Source of the DNA: a virus
Virus record (IMG/VR): IMGVR_UViG_3300021093_000356
Span: 1 to 23,997 of that record
Length of the DNA stretch: 23,997 nucleotides
Strand: one strand, 5' to 3'
A program made the translations under genes and the position numbers. Positions 15,285-22,577 of this stretch are shown here, piece by piece (position 1 is the stretch's first letter; each line of letters begins with the position of its first letter). A model generated the notes under the pieces. It made no database searches. It saw nothing but the letters and a program-made list of their open reading frames with translations, and was not told the DNA's origin.

Positions 15285-16211
15285 TCAGTCCTCTTCAGCT
15301 AGACGAGCAAAGTAACTCATAGCATCGTCTTCATCTTCATCCTGAGTGATCTTAGGAAGAGAAGGAGAAGGCGCAGCTGCTCGGAAGTTAGAGACTTCTT
15401 CAGTCCAGTTACCACCACCTTGTTCTTCATCTTCAACAGTCTCAACATCAGGACGACGAGTAGTACTCTTGACAGTATTCAGAACAGTGTTCAGACGTTC
15501 CTGCAATTCTTCAAAGGTCTTGAAGTTACTTGCATCAGAGAATTCTGTAAGGGAATATTCTTTTTTCCAAATAGCTTCCAGTTGATCATCATCGAACTTG
15601 CCGAGAGTACCAGGAGTTGCGAACTCAGACTTATCGTAGTTCCAATACCCATCAAGTTTGCGAATCTTCAGTTTAAAGTTTGCACCTTTCCACAGATCGA
15701 AAGGATTCATGGGAGTTTCATCTGCAAACTGAGGTTGCATTGCTTCCATGATCTTATCAAAGATTTTCTTACCGAACTTGTAGAGGAAGACCCGACCATC
15801 GTTCTCAGGATGAAGAGGATCTTCTACCACATAGATGTTTGCATAGTAAGACAGTTTGCGTTTTTGTTTGCGAGCAATTTCCTTATCAGAATCACTACCA
15901 CTGTTCCACAGTTGACGATTCAGTTCACCAACTGGATCTTTCTTACCAAGAGTAGTGAGACTATTTTCAATATACCAACCACCAGGGCCTTGGAACGCAT
16001 GACTCCAGACTTGGGCCCAAGGGATATCTTCACCCTCAGGAGCAGGAAGGAGTCGAATCACAGCATAACCATTTCCAGACTTATCCATTTCGGGTTTCCA
16101 GAAGCGTTCATCTGCACTACTACCGCCTTCTGGTGTAGAAATCTTTTCGATTTCCTTAGTCAGTTTCTCAAGGTTAGCAAAAGATTGTTTTTTAAGTGTT
16201 GAAAAAGACAT
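15285..16211 (-). CDS. 32: Single-stranded DNA-binding protein gp32
   Basis: The 308 residues follow T4 gp32 closely. The N-terminal basic helix region (about 1-25) serves cooperative binding. An OB-fold core includes YAVIRLLP, GGWYIEN, KQKRKLSYYANIYVVEDPLHPENDG and FGKKIFDKIMEAM. The KRKLS element matches the T4 LAST motif. A low-complexity acidic tail (DEDEDDAMSYFARLAEED) would contact replication partners. It coats ssDNA in replication and recombination. Unlike T4 gp32, which holds a zinc ion through H64, C77, C87 and C90, this protein has no cysteine at all; the matching segment reads NSLTTLGKKDPVGELNRQLW. The gene is richer in G+C than its neighbours, as expected of a highly expressed gene, and has its own consensus promoter and GGAG ribosome binding site. 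Confidence 0.95.
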   Translation of the reverse strand: MSFSTLKKQSFANLEKLTKEIEKISTPEGGSSADERFWKPEMDKSGNGYAVIRLLPAPEGEDIPWAQVWSHAFQGPGGWYIENSLTTLGKKDPVGELNRQLWNSGSDSDKEIARKQKRKLSYYANIYVVEDPLHPENDGRVFLYKFGKKIFDKIMEAMQPQFADETPMNPFDLWKGANFKLKIRKLDGYWNYDKSEFATPGTLGKFDDDQLEAIWKKEYSLTEFSDASNFKTFEELQERLNTVLNTVKSTTRRPDVETVEDEEQGGGNWTEEVSNFRAAAPSPSLPKITQDEDEDDAMSYFARLAEED

Positions 16212-16249
16212 TCGTATTTCTCCGTATTGTTTATATTGTGTCGTATTTC
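16212..16249 (-). promoter_or_regulatory. gp32 mRNA leader with AATACG repeats
   Basis: The roughly 45-nt leader contains GAAATACGA twice (16249-16241 and 16220-16212), and a variant CAATACGG between them (16229-16222). The proximal copy lies between the GGAG site and the ATG. T4 gp32 represses its own translation by binding its leader, so these repeats are candidates for a similar site. Confidence 0.45.
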
Positions 16250-16262
16250 ACTTGACCATAAT

Positions 16263-16291
16263 ATTATACTCTATTTAGGCTTCATTGTCAA
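16263..16291 (-). promoter_or_regulatory. Perfect consensus sigma70 promoter for gp32
   Basis: Minus strand: TTGACA (16291-16286), 17-nt spacer, TATAAT (16268-16263). All 12 consensus bases match, with ideal spacing. The -35 overlaps the last codons of the upstream gene. The predicted start near 16256 leaves about 45 nt before the gp32 ATG. Confidence 0.88.
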
Positions 16292-16601
16292 GGGTCTTGG
16301 CAGGCGTCTCAATGCGGTTCTGCATGTTGGACAGAATATCCAACAGACTATTAGATCCAAACGCTTTGGCGAGGGAATCCATGTTGTTTCTGATCCCTAT
16401 AGCAATAGGATCATCAGATAACAACAATCTCATGTACAAAATTTTCTGTTTCTCAATTAGTTCTGTCATTTTACGTAAGAATTCTCTCTTGTCTGATAAA
16501 GACATGGAACTAAACTCATTAATCTTAGATTGCAAATCTTCAAATCTCATTTGAATATCTACAACTTCAGCTCTAATTATTGGGGAATCGAAAAATGACA
16601 T
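16275..16601 (-). CDS. Unknown helical protein between gp59 and gp32
   Basis: The 108-residue protein is predicted to be almost entirely helical, with heptad-like leucines and charged residues (RFEDLQSKINEFSSMSLSDKREFLRKMTELIEKQK). No enzymatic motif or membrane segment is visible. It overlaps the gp59 start-side neighbour by 25 nt, and its last codons contain the -35 of the gp32 promoter. Placement between the helicase loader and gp32 suggests a role in replication or in gp32 function. In T4 no gene sits here. It is not clearly DsbA, which in T4 lies behind gp33. I assign no name. Confidence 0.8.
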   Translation of the reverse strand: MSFFDSPIIRAEVVDIQMRFEDLQSKINEFSSMSLSDKREFLRKMTELIEKQKILYMRLLLSDDPIAIGIRNNMDSLAKAFGSNSLLDILSNMQNRIETPAKTLDNEA

Positions 16602-17188
16602 AGAATTTTTTCTTTTAAGCTAAACTTTAATTTAGTATAGTTTATATTTAAAAACGGTCTATATTTAACCATTAACTTTTTGATTTTAGGCCAGAAAAGT
16701 TTTTCTGATATTTGTTTATCTAATCTCTTAGTAAATCCTAACATATCATCTAGAACTATCATTGTTTCCAAAGATATTCTATTTGCCAAATATTTTTTAA
16801 GGATGATTGGATGTTGACCATTCTTAACTTCAAATAATTCATCAAAATTATTTACTTCACTAATCAATTCATCAACTTCAGTTGAAACAAGATAAGATAT
16901 ACTATCTATTTTCTTTTTCCATTCAGAATATACTTCTTCACCTCTTTGCCTTGTAATAGATCCTACCCAGGCATTTACATCAGAAACAAAATTAGAGACA
17001 AAGTAATCTCTTACTTTCTCTCCATCGTACTTGTTACACAATTTTTGAAAGAAGTATCTATCTTTTCTGACATTGAATTTATCTTCAGTGGTTTTTACTT
17101 TTCCGTTAAATTTAAAATAATCATATGTATCTGAACTGAAATGTAGTTTCAGTGCAACATACATTTTATATACTTCGTAAGCATTCAC
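16577..17188 (-). CDS. 59: DNA helicase loader gp59
   Basis: This 203-residue helical protein (T4 gp59: 217) opens with NAYEVYKMYVALKLHF. It contains DYFKFNGKV, FFQKLCNKYDGEKVRDYFVSNF and a C-terminal basic helical half around VKYRPFLNINYTKLK, the family's usual layout. gp59 binds forked DNA and gp32 and loads the gp41 replicative helicase. It lies between gp33 and gp32 as in T4. Its start overlaps the gp33 stop by 4 nt (ATGA), and its end overlaps the following gene, so translation is coupled through this unit. Confidence 0.9.
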   Translation of the reverse strand: MNAYEVYKMYVALKLHFSSDTYDYFKFNGKVKTTEDKFNVRKDRYFFQKLCNKYDGEKVRDYFVSNFVSDVNAWVGSITRQRGEEVYSEWKKKIDSISYLVSTEVDELISEVNNFDELFEVKNGQHPIILKKYLANRISLETMIVLDDMLGFTKRLDKQISEKLFWPKIKKLMVKYRPFLNINYTKLKFSLKEKILCHFSIPQ

Positions 17189-17445
17189 AGTGGCAAGATA
17201 GCTCTAGAAGTTCTCTTCATAAAATTTAGTTGTTGTGCATCGTACTTAATTTTTTCTTTTAGTGGTTTAGAGATAAGTTTGTTAACAGTTTCAATTTCTA
17301 TTGAGTTTGTCTCACAAAAATCTACTACCGCTTCAATATAGTTAAGTCCACTAGTTTTCACAAGTGTCTCAATCTCATCCGCAAATTTGGTAGGCGTCAT
17401 AAAGTTTTCATCTAAAAATTCTTTTAAGGATTTTATCTCATCCAT
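17185..17445 (-). CDS. 33: Late transcription co-activator gp33
   Basis: The 86-residue protein matches T4 gp33 (112 residues) in its central segment, ETLVKTSGLNYIEAVVDFCE, followed by NSIEIETVNKLISKPLKEKI. gp33 links host RNA polymerase to the sliding clamp so that gp55-directed late promoters fire. In T4 its hydrophobic C-terminus binds the clamp; here the end is SRAILPL, hydrophobic too. The N-terminus is shorter than in T4. It overlaps the exonuclease stop by 8 nt and gp59 by 4 nt. The late-type TATAAATA motifs in this window fit its presence. Confidence 0.82.
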   Translation of the reverse strand: MDEIKSLKEFLDENFMTPTKFADEIETLVKTSGLNYIEAVVDFCETNSIEIETVNKLISKPLKEKIKYDAQQLNFMKRTSRAILPL

Positions 17446-18103
17446 ATACTTGATTGTATTCGTTTATGTATTCTTTTAAAAGTCCGACATGATAACCAAT
17501 ATTCTTTTTAATAAAGAGTTGAGACGATCCACTCTCGCAAGCAATAATAGTTACTAGTTGAACTGGTTGAATTTGATACCTTTCGTAGTACATAACAGCA
17601 TACGCTGTTTCTTGTACAAAATAATTTTCAATTTGATATTCTTCTTTTTCTTTAGAAGATGTCTTAAAGTCAATCACTGATAAGACACCATCAAATTCTG
17701 CAATACAATCAACTCTGCCAGCAAGTTGAAGATAATCACTATACAGAGCTGCTTCTAATAGATGAATATTATTCAATCGATCAAGATATTTCTTGACCGT
17801 TTTAAACATAGTATATGGAAGAGGGTTTTGACTTTCAACTGTCTCGTCTAGACAGTTGTTCAAATACTTCTCTATTATATCATGAAACTTGGTTCCACGG
17901 GAAGAGGCCCTTGTACTAATTTTATTAGCCTCTTCCTCCCCAACTCTCTTTCTCCACTCAGCAATAGATTTAAGAGAACGAATGCCAGTTACAGTCGTTA
18001 CAGATTTATACTTATTACCTTCTGGAGTAAGATAATACCTTTTATTATTTATAGTTTCAGTTAAAAGGTCGATTGGTTCAACCAGTTTCAGATGACAAAA
18101 CAT
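17438..18103 (-). CDS. PD-(D/E)XK family exonuclease
   Basis: At 221 residues this looks like the RecB/MGME1-like exonuclease common in cyanophages. The order is: the early helix with GTKFHDIIEKYL (H74), E117 in HLLEAALYS, GRVD (D132), then VIDFKT (D145, K147), which is the core metal-binding site. A later QETAYAVMYYERY segment fits the Q/Y motif of the family. It likely trims DNA ends in recombination or degrades host DNA. Its ATG overlaps the PhoH stop (TAATG), and gp33 overlaps its end. Confidence 0.85.
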   Translation of the reverse strand: MFCHLKLVEPIDLLTETINNKRYYLTPEGNKYKSVTTVTGIRSLKSIAEWRKRVGEEEANKISTRASSRGTKFHDIIEKYLNNCLDETVESQNPLPYTMFKTVKKYLDRLNNIHLLEAALYSDYLQLAGRVDCIAEFDGVLSVIDFKTSSKEKEEYQIENYFVQETAYAVMYYERYQIQPVQLVTIIACESGSSQLFIKKNIGYHVGLLKEYINEYNQVYG

Positions 18104-18855
18104 TAATATCCTAGATTTATTTTACTAATTAGATAACTCCTTACGAGTCCAGAACGAACAATATCTTCTACACCAAACTCAACACACTCAAACTCTTCCA
18201 TGACCTGTAGAATTTTCATAAAATCTAAGATGCCATTCCTCTCATTGTTCTTAACAAGATCAGACTGTGTATAATCACCAGAGAAAATAATCTTGGTATT
18301 CTGACCAACCCTAGTAATAATAGAATCTAGTTCATGGAAGTTTAAATTGCTAAATTCATCTACAATAATAATGCAGTTATCAAGAGTAACTCCACGAATA
18401 AAAGAAGTAGACCAAAAGGAAATAGTTTCTTGAGATCTAAGATTATCATAAAGCATTTCAAATTGTTGATCGTTTTCCATCTCAAACATGTACTTTACCA
18501 TGTTCTTATATGGAATCTGATATAAACTTGACTTGTCTTCGTGATCACCAGGCAAGAATCCAATTTCTCTAGTGGGAACAAGAGATCTTACAATGTAAAT
18601 CTTCTCATATGGATTCTCAAGATTCAAAACATCCTTTAGTGCAAGGTAAAGAGAAATGAATGTCTTACCAGTACCAGCCGCACCATGCAATACAAGATTT
18701 TTATTCTTTGAATATGCTTCAAATGTCCTTTCTTGATTCTCTGTAAGAGGATTAATATTAATCAGTAAATCTGAACTGATGGGTTTCTTTCTTCTCATTT
18801 GTTTAGTACTCATATTACTAACATCAGAGGATGATCTCTTCTTTCTTACTGGCAT
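18103..18855 (-). CDS. phoH: PhoH-like ATPase
   Basis: The 250-residue protein starts at the ATG (18855), 1 nt behind the upstream stop; a GTG 27 nt earlier is less likely. The Walker A motif GAAGTGKT lies at about residues 58-65 and Walker B is IIIVDEFSNL. VRSLVPTREIGFLPGD and IIFSGDYTQSDL are PhoH signature segments. PhoH proteins are P-loop ATPases; in bacteria some are phosphate-starvation induced, while their role in phages is not settled. The gene lies between a small unknown gene and the exonuclease, suggesting a link to nucleic acid metabolism. PhoH is a frequent marker of marine phages. Confidence 0.95.
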   Translation of the reverse strand: MPVRKKRSSSDVSNMSTKQMRRKKPISSDLLININPLTENQERTFEAYSKNKNLVLHGAAGTGKTFISLYLALKDVLNLENPYEKIYIVRSLVPTREIGFLPGDHEDKSSLYQIPYKNMVKYMFEMENDQQFEMLYDNLRSQETISFWSTSFIRGVTLDNCIIIVDEFSNLNFHELDSIITRVGQNTKIIFSGDYTQSDLVKNNERNGILDFMKILQVMEEFECVEFGVEDIVRSGLVRSYLISKINLGY

Positions 18856-18856
18856 A

Positions 18857-19087
18857 TTAAAGGTATCTCGATAGGTTTGCACGAGGATGGGATTTCTGCA
18901 CCTTGCTCATAACTTCTTTAAATCCTTCTGACTGTTTAGGTGTACCATAGGCAACACCACCAACACCAGCGGGCCAGTTTCTATCCCAATCGGGATTGTC
19001 TATTTTCCACTGATCATACTCTTTCATTGTCATGTAGAGTTCTTTTTCTTCACCAGTTTCTTTGTGTTTAACGGGATAAGTCGGCAT
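18857..19087 (-). CDS. Small conserved-type protein with FmdB-like start
   Basis: Starting at the ATG (19087), the 76-residue protein begins MPTYPVKHKETGEEKEL and continues MKEYDQWKIDNPDWDRNW. The opening resembles FmdB zinc-ribbon proteins, yet no cysteine is present, so a zinc site cannot form. A longer frame with a start at 19150 would overlap the upstream gene by far more and was rejected. It overlaps that gene's end by 20 nt and ends 1 nt before phoH. The basic C-terminus (SHPRANLSRYL) is notable. Function unknown; the FmdB label, if used, rests on the start alone. Confidence 0.72.
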   Translation of the reverse strand: MPTYPVKHKETGEEKELYMTMKEYDQWKIDNPDWDRNWPAGVGGVAYGTPKQSEGFKEVMSKVQKSHPRANLSRYL

Positions 19088-19625
19088 AATTAAACCAAGT
19101 AGGTTGGACAGCAGGAGACTTCCATTTTGCAAAAGAAACTTTATCTCCAATATAGTAGTTGCGATAGGATTGAATACTATCTCCCTGTACTTTATATTTA
19201 TCAGGCATTGCAGGAGGGGGATCTAACCATCCATTATCACGAAGATTATTTGGATAATTTTTTAGATATGCTTTCAACTTTTCGGTTGAATGAAACTTAC
19301 CGTACCGTCTTGTATATTCAATACAGCATTGCTCAAAGAGTTCGTAGAGCCAGTTGTAATGGGAAGAAGAACTTCTAGTCCAAATAGCAGAAGGATGGTT
19401 AATGTGACAAGCCTTGTAGAGATTAGATTCCCTTGGTTCATCGAGTTTGAATCTCTTAACTTTGCGATTGCCACTATTGGAAGGACCATAATAAGAAAAC
19501 CCATCGATAACTCGATGAGCAGTAGAAAGAAGTTGGGCATATTCGACAATCATTTTAACAACATGTTTGTCAACGTGTTCTTGAGCACAAGTGACAGGGT
19601 TATAATCTAGATAGAAGATGTTCAT
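19068..19625 (-). CDS. Conserved-type cyanophage protein of unknown function
   Basis: The 185-residue protein begins MNIFYLDYNPVTCAQEHVDK and continues HVVKMIVEYAQLLSTAHRV, a pattern I recall from many T4-like cyanophages, without a set function. Later segments such as HINHPSAIWTRSSSSHYNWL and WNFYADL-like endings add conserved His, Trp and Tyr residues. The many His, Asp and Lys in the first 35 residues could form an active or nucleotide-binding site. The start overlaps the stop of the tiny upstream gene (ATGA), so it lies in the thyX transcript. A DNA- or nucleotide-processing role would fit the setting but is not shown. Confidence 0.8.
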   Translation of the reverse strand: MNIFYLDYNPVTCAQEHVDKHVVKMIVEYAQLLSTAHRVIDGFSYYGPSNSGNRKVKRFKLDEPRESNLYKACHINHPSAIWTRSSSSHYNWLYELFEQCCIEYTRRYGKFHSTEKLKAYLKNYPNNLRDNGWLDPPPAMPDKYKVQGDSIQSYRNYYIGDKVSFAKWKSPAVQPTWFNYADLSR

Positions 19626-19762
19626 TGTTCTTCAGTATTTTTCACTCTAAATTCTTCTTTGATTTTACTACGAATTCGTTGGTAAAAGCTGAGAATATCA
19701 TGATTGTTATTATATAAAAGACCACATTCTTTGGCCATTTCAATTACTTCTTGATTATTCAT
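19622..19762 (-). CDS. 46-residue protein between thyX and the next gene
   Basis: This short gene fills what would otherwise be a gap. It starts with an ATG that overlaps the thyX TAA (TAATG) and ends with a TGA that overlaps the next ATG (ATGA). Such double coupling is strong evidence that it is real. The product begins MNNQEVIEMAKECGLLYNNN and contains a helical FYQRIRSKIKEEF segment. No known domain is evident. It resembles short phage ORFs of the type often missed by length cut-offs. Confidence 0.72.
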   Translation of the reverse strand: MNNQEVIEMAKECGLLYNNNHDILSFYQRIRSKIKEEFRVKNTEEQ

Positions 19763-20451
19763 TAGTCGATCCTCAGAGATGGTTGAATTTCTTCACAGTC
19801 GCAGGGCATTTCTACCCAACCAAGAGCTTCAGAAACATTTGGAAATACACATGAAAAGATGCACTTGATTTCATTTGCGATATCCATGTGTTCTTGTTGT
19901 GTTCCATTTGCTGATCTCAGTTTAACATAATGAATCCAAGAACGGCAAGATCCAGTCATGTAAATTCTTGTTGGAGTGGCCAAAGGCAGAACAAAACGAG
20001 CACATTCCTTTGCTACACCATGTTCCAGAAGAGTTCTATAAAGAGTATTTGCAGCTGCAAAATGTTCTGCAATCATTCCTTGAAGTCCAAGTTTTTCATA
20101 CTCTCCCATATCATCAATAGAATTTTGTCGATTCTTTGTATCTTGACGACGAAGATTTGGTACAGGGATGTGTTCTGTTATGAGATTAGTATCTGCATAA
20201 CGTTGTGAAAATTCTTGGAAGGTAAAAGATCTATGACGAAGAATTTGAGCTGCGATACCACGAGAAGTTTCAATCTCAATAGTCATTGTGGATTGTTCAA
20301 ATACAGACCAATGGTTATGATCAATACAATACTTAAGAAGTTTTGCAAAGTTAGGATTGCTTTGGTTATTCGGATTACTAACTCTAGCAATGTAGGCCAT
20401 AGTCGTCTCAGCTTGTGGTGTAACCGAAATAAGTCTACACATTTTTGTCAT
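19762..20451 (-). CDS. thyX: Flavin-dependent thymidylate synthase ThyX
   Basis: The 229-residue protein has the ThyX motif RHRx7S as R72-H73-R74 and S82 (RHRSFTFQEFSQRY), and conserved HWSVFEQ and TGSCRSWIHY segments. It makes dTMP from dUMP with FAD, NADPH and methylenetetrahydrofolate, supporting phage DNA synthesis. The ATG at 20451 is used; an internal Met4 is an alternative. It overlaps the upstream gene's end by 17 nt. The C-terminal tail has a Cys pair (CDC). Confidence 0.95.
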   Translation of the reverse strand: MTKMCRLISVTPQAETTMAYIARVSNPNNQSNPNFAKLLKYCIDHNHWSVFEQSTMTIEIETSRGIAAQILRHRSFTFQEFSQRYADTNLITEHIPVPNLRRQDTKNRQNSIDDMGEYEKLGLQGMIAEHFAAANTLYRTLLEHGVAKECARFVLPLATPTRIYMTGSCRSWIHYVKLRSANGTQQEHMDIANEIKCIFSCVFPNVSEALGWVEMPCDCEEIQPSLRID

Positions 20452-20716
20452 CTTCTACTCTCCGCATCAGAACTTTTACTACACCATTTAAACACAGGGC
20501 TTGAAAATAATCAATGCCCTTGGCTTGGAGATATCCATCTCCATAAATTGATCCTATAGAAAATTTCCATAAGAACATTAGTAATAAAGGAGATACTAAA
20601 AAGAATTCTATAAATTGTCTAACTCTTTTTACATTTAACTCTTTAGTCTCTTCTTCCTCTTCTCGTTTTTTGATTAAATCTTCGGGGTTAAAACTAAGTA
20701 TACTACTTTTTTTCAT
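20435..20716 (-). CDS. Small membrane protein of unknown function
   Basis: The 93-residue protein has a charged N-terminal half (KKREEEEETKELNVKRVRQF) and then a hydrophobic segment at about 36-52 (FLVSPLLLMFLWKFSIG), which could span the membrane. The C-terminus (RRVEDDKNV) is charged. It overlaps the gene before it by 14 nt and thyX by 17 nt, which implies coupled translation with thyX. No homologue is recognised. The high density of overlaps in this block argues that it is expressed. Confidence 0.75.
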   Translation of the reverse strand: MKKSSILSFNPEDLIKKREEEEETKELNVKRVRQFIEFFLVSPLLLMFLWKFSIGSIYGDGYLQAKGIDYFQALCLNGVVKVLMRRVEDDKNV

Positions 20717-20963
20717 TGTTAATACTCGGCATTAATTTAGGATTAACTCTACCTTCTGTCCAGACAATAGACTGAATAGAACCAGGACCATATGTGTCAT
20801 AGTAGAAGTCAAATGCATCTACCATTCTTGGAGCCCTGGCAATATCATATCTAACCTCACCATCAACAATATAAGTAATTAACTTAGCATCTTGAGGTAA
20901 GCTTTTATCTTTAGACTCATGTTTAGAGCAATTTTGAAAAAGTATTTTACAATTATACTTCAT
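20703..20963 (-). CDS. Conserved-type small protein, unknown function
   Basis: The ATG at 20963 overlaps the upstream TGA (ATGA) and gives 86 residues starting MKYNCKILFQN. A run of seven G ten to fifteen bases upstream acts as its ribosome binding site and also encodes the end of the preceding protein. The GTG at 20978 is an alternative start but less likely. The protein has a beta-rich start with two Cys and a central segment RAPRMVDAFDFYYDTYGPG. I do not recognise it. Confidence 0.75.
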   Translation of the reverse strand: MKYNCKILFQNCSKHESKDKSLPQDAKLITYIVDGEVRYDIARAPRMVDAFDFYYDTYGPGSIQSIVWTEGRVNPKLMPSINNEKK

Positions 20964-21394
20964 GAACGTCCCCCCCACTTAATTTGTGGGAAGGATTCTT
21001 GTACAACATTTTTAGTAACTCTATACTTTTCTTGAAGTCTTCCGTCTTTTACAAGGACAAGTAGTTCAGCTTCTTCCTTATGAAGTCCCTCTAAAAGTTG
21101 AATAAACAACATTTCTCTACGAGTCTTTGTAATAGAATCATTTCCACCTTTCAAAAAGTTATGAAGGGTTCTATGTTCTTTCTCTAAAACTGTATGTTCT
21201 GTTCCTTTTGGAGCCTCATTTGGAGTGAAGGGAACTTCACCTTCAGGCAGAAGAGAGATAACACTCTCATCAAAATTCCAAATAAGAATGGCTCTTAAAC
21301 CATCACTGTTATGTTCTTGAAACAATTTGATTTTTTCTTGTTTTGTTTTAGCGTTAGATACTTTTTGTAGTACCTCTGAAATTAACAATCTCAT
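20960..21394 (-). CDS. DUF6433-type protein
   Basis: The 144 residues begin MRLLISEVLQKVSNAKTK. Typical blocks follow: LIWNFDESVISLLPEGEVPF, TPNEAPKGTEHT, REMLFIQLLEGLHKEEAELL, and the end FPQIKWGGRS. I recall this pattern as a family of T4-like marine phages named DUF6433, whose function is unknown. The ribosome binding site GCAGGAG precedes the ATG. It starts 1 nt after the RNase H stop, which suggests a replication-related role, but none is proven. Confidence 0.8.
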   Translation of the reverse strand: MRLLISEVLQKVSNAKTKQEKIKLFQEHNSDGLRAILIWNFDESVISLLPEGEVPFTPNEAPKGTEHTVLEKEHRTLHNFLKGGNDSITKTRREMLFIQLLEGLHKEEAELLVLVKDGRLQEKYRVTKNVVQESFPQIKWGGRS

Positions 21395-21395
21395 T

Positions 21396-22268
21396 TTAAA
21401 ACTCCTGCAAATGCATTATATGTTCTTGTAGTTTGTGTTTGATAAAGTAATCAAGAATTTTATTTCTAGAGGGAAGTTCACTTTTGTGATATTCATCCAA
21501 GATTGATTCTTTTATTTCTTCTGGAATATAATCGAGGTCGATTAAAGTTCTATTCCTATTATAGTTATCGAGCTGTTCTTTTGTAAATGAAGATTCAATA
21601 TCCTTTGATATTAATGTATCCAAAAACTTTTTAGAGATAGGTCGTTGTCTTTTTTTAGCCGAGAAAGTGTCATCGTCTGAAAAAACATTAGGAATTGCAT
21701 CACTTCTATCACCTTTGATAACATGTTCTTGAGTGAACCTCCTAGGATCCTCACCGATAACATATTTTTTAGCAACAGGATTATATTGTTTTACAAATGG
21801 ATACTTCTGTAACTGAATGAAATCTTTATCACCAGACAGAATTAACACCTTCTGAGGCGGCTGCATATCCCTTTGCAATCTAATATTTTTAATAGCAATT
21901 TCTTTACACATGATAGCAATAATATCATCTGCTTCAGAACCTTCAACATTCATAATTCTATAGGGCATATTCTCCCTAATCTCATCTCTAATTTTGTTTA
22001 GAGTTTCAAAAATTGAAGTCCAATTAAGTTCTGACTTTTCCCTATCTTTTTTTCTAGTACATTTATAATATGGAAAAAAGGATTTTCTCCAATAACTTTT
22101 AGAATCATAACATAATATCATTTCACCATATTCACTGAACTTTTGTTTATAACTTCGCAAACAATTCAGTACAATATGCCTTACAATATTCTCATCTAAT
22201 TCTTCTTTATCTTTAACTTGAACCATGATACTTGATATCATCACTTGGTTCATATCAATGAGAATCAT
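21396..22268 (-). CDS. rnh: RNase H (5'-3' exonuclease, FEN-like)
   Basis: The 290-residue protein matches T4 RNase H (305 residues). Acidic metal ligands are visible as D5 (LIDMNQ), D55 (CYDSKSYWRK), E109 and D114/D115 (EGSEADD), and D147/D149 (LSGDKDF). SYWRKSFFPYYK supplies the basic region. In T4 it removes RNA primers from lagging-strand fragments with gp32 and the clamp. The ribosome binding site GAGGAG overlaps the end of the upstream gene. It lies ahead of DUF6433 in the operon. T4 also has rnh close to dsbA, 33, 59 and 32, although here several genes intervene. Confidence 0.92.
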   Translation of the reverse strand: MILIDMNQVMISSIMVQVKDKEELDENIVRHIVLNCLRSYKQKFSEYGEMILCYDSKSYWRKSFFPYYKCTRKKDREKSELNWTSIFETLNKIRDEIRENMPYRIMNVEGSEADDIIAIMCKEIAIKNIRLQRDMQPPQKVLILSGDKDFIQLQKYPFVKQYNPVAKKYVIGEDPRRFTQEHVIKGDRSDAIPNVFSDDDTFSAKKRQRPISKKFLDTLISKDIESSFTKEQLDNYNRNRTLIDLDYIPEEIKESILDEYHKSELPSRNKILDYFIKHKLQEHIMHLQEF

Positions 22269-22271
22269 TTT

Positions 22272-22505
22272 TTACTCCTCGTTGTCATTTTCATCATTAA
22301 AAAAATCATCATCTATATGGAGGTACATTAATTCATCTTTAGTAAGATTTCCATCTTGATCATACATTTCTGGATGGAAGATACTTTTAGCATATGAAGC
22401 ATGTTCTAACCATTCACAATATCTGTCGTTAACAAACCACCCCATAAAGAAACCAACAATTAATGTTAGTAGTATTGTGAAGAAAAGTAGAATCTGCGTT
22501 TCCAT
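22272..22505 (-). CDS. Small membrane protein with acidic tail
   Basis: The 77-residue protein begins METQILLFFTILLTLIVGFF, a clear single membrane segment (about 5-26), followed by WFVNDRYCEWLEH and an acidic tail (DDDFFNDENDNEE). It ends 3 nt before rnh and its GAGGAG serves as the rnh ribosome binding site. A GGAG element precedes its own ATG. The layout of TM then acidic cytoplasmic tail is like other short phage membrane proteins. Function unknown. Confidence 0.8.
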   Translation of the reverse strand: METQILLFFTILLTLIVGFFMGWFVNDRYCEWLEHASYAKSIFHPEMYDQDGNLTKDELMYLHIDDDFFNDENDNEE

Positions 22506-22566
22506 TTTAGTCTCCGTAAGGTTAAATCATTAAACAAAAATTAATACCTCCTGTGAGACTTATTAC

Positions 22567-22574
22567 TATTTATT
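22567..22574 (-). promoter_or_regulatory. Weak late-type promoter candidate
   Basis: AATAAATA on the minus strand lies between glutaredoxin and the membrane protein, 62 nt before its ATG. It matches the T4 late motif at 7 of 8 positions. AGGAGGT at 22552-22546 is a strong but orphan Shine-Dalgarno in the same leader. Chance occurrence is quite possible. Confidence 0.25.
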
Positions 22575-22577
22575 TTA

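Noticed and set aside
18046-18053. TATAAATA on the minus strand inside the exonuclease gene
   Set aside because: It would start a transcript inside the exonuclease coding region with no nearby gene start; possibly chance, although gp33 and gp59 lie downstream.
18853-18882. GTG start adding nine residues to PhoH
   Set aside because: No ribosome binding site and overlap with the preceding gene; the ATG at 18855 is better placed.
22500-22552. AGGAGGT with a possible TTG-started leader peptide before the membrane protein
   Set aside because: The short frame overlaps the real gene in another phase and has no other support.
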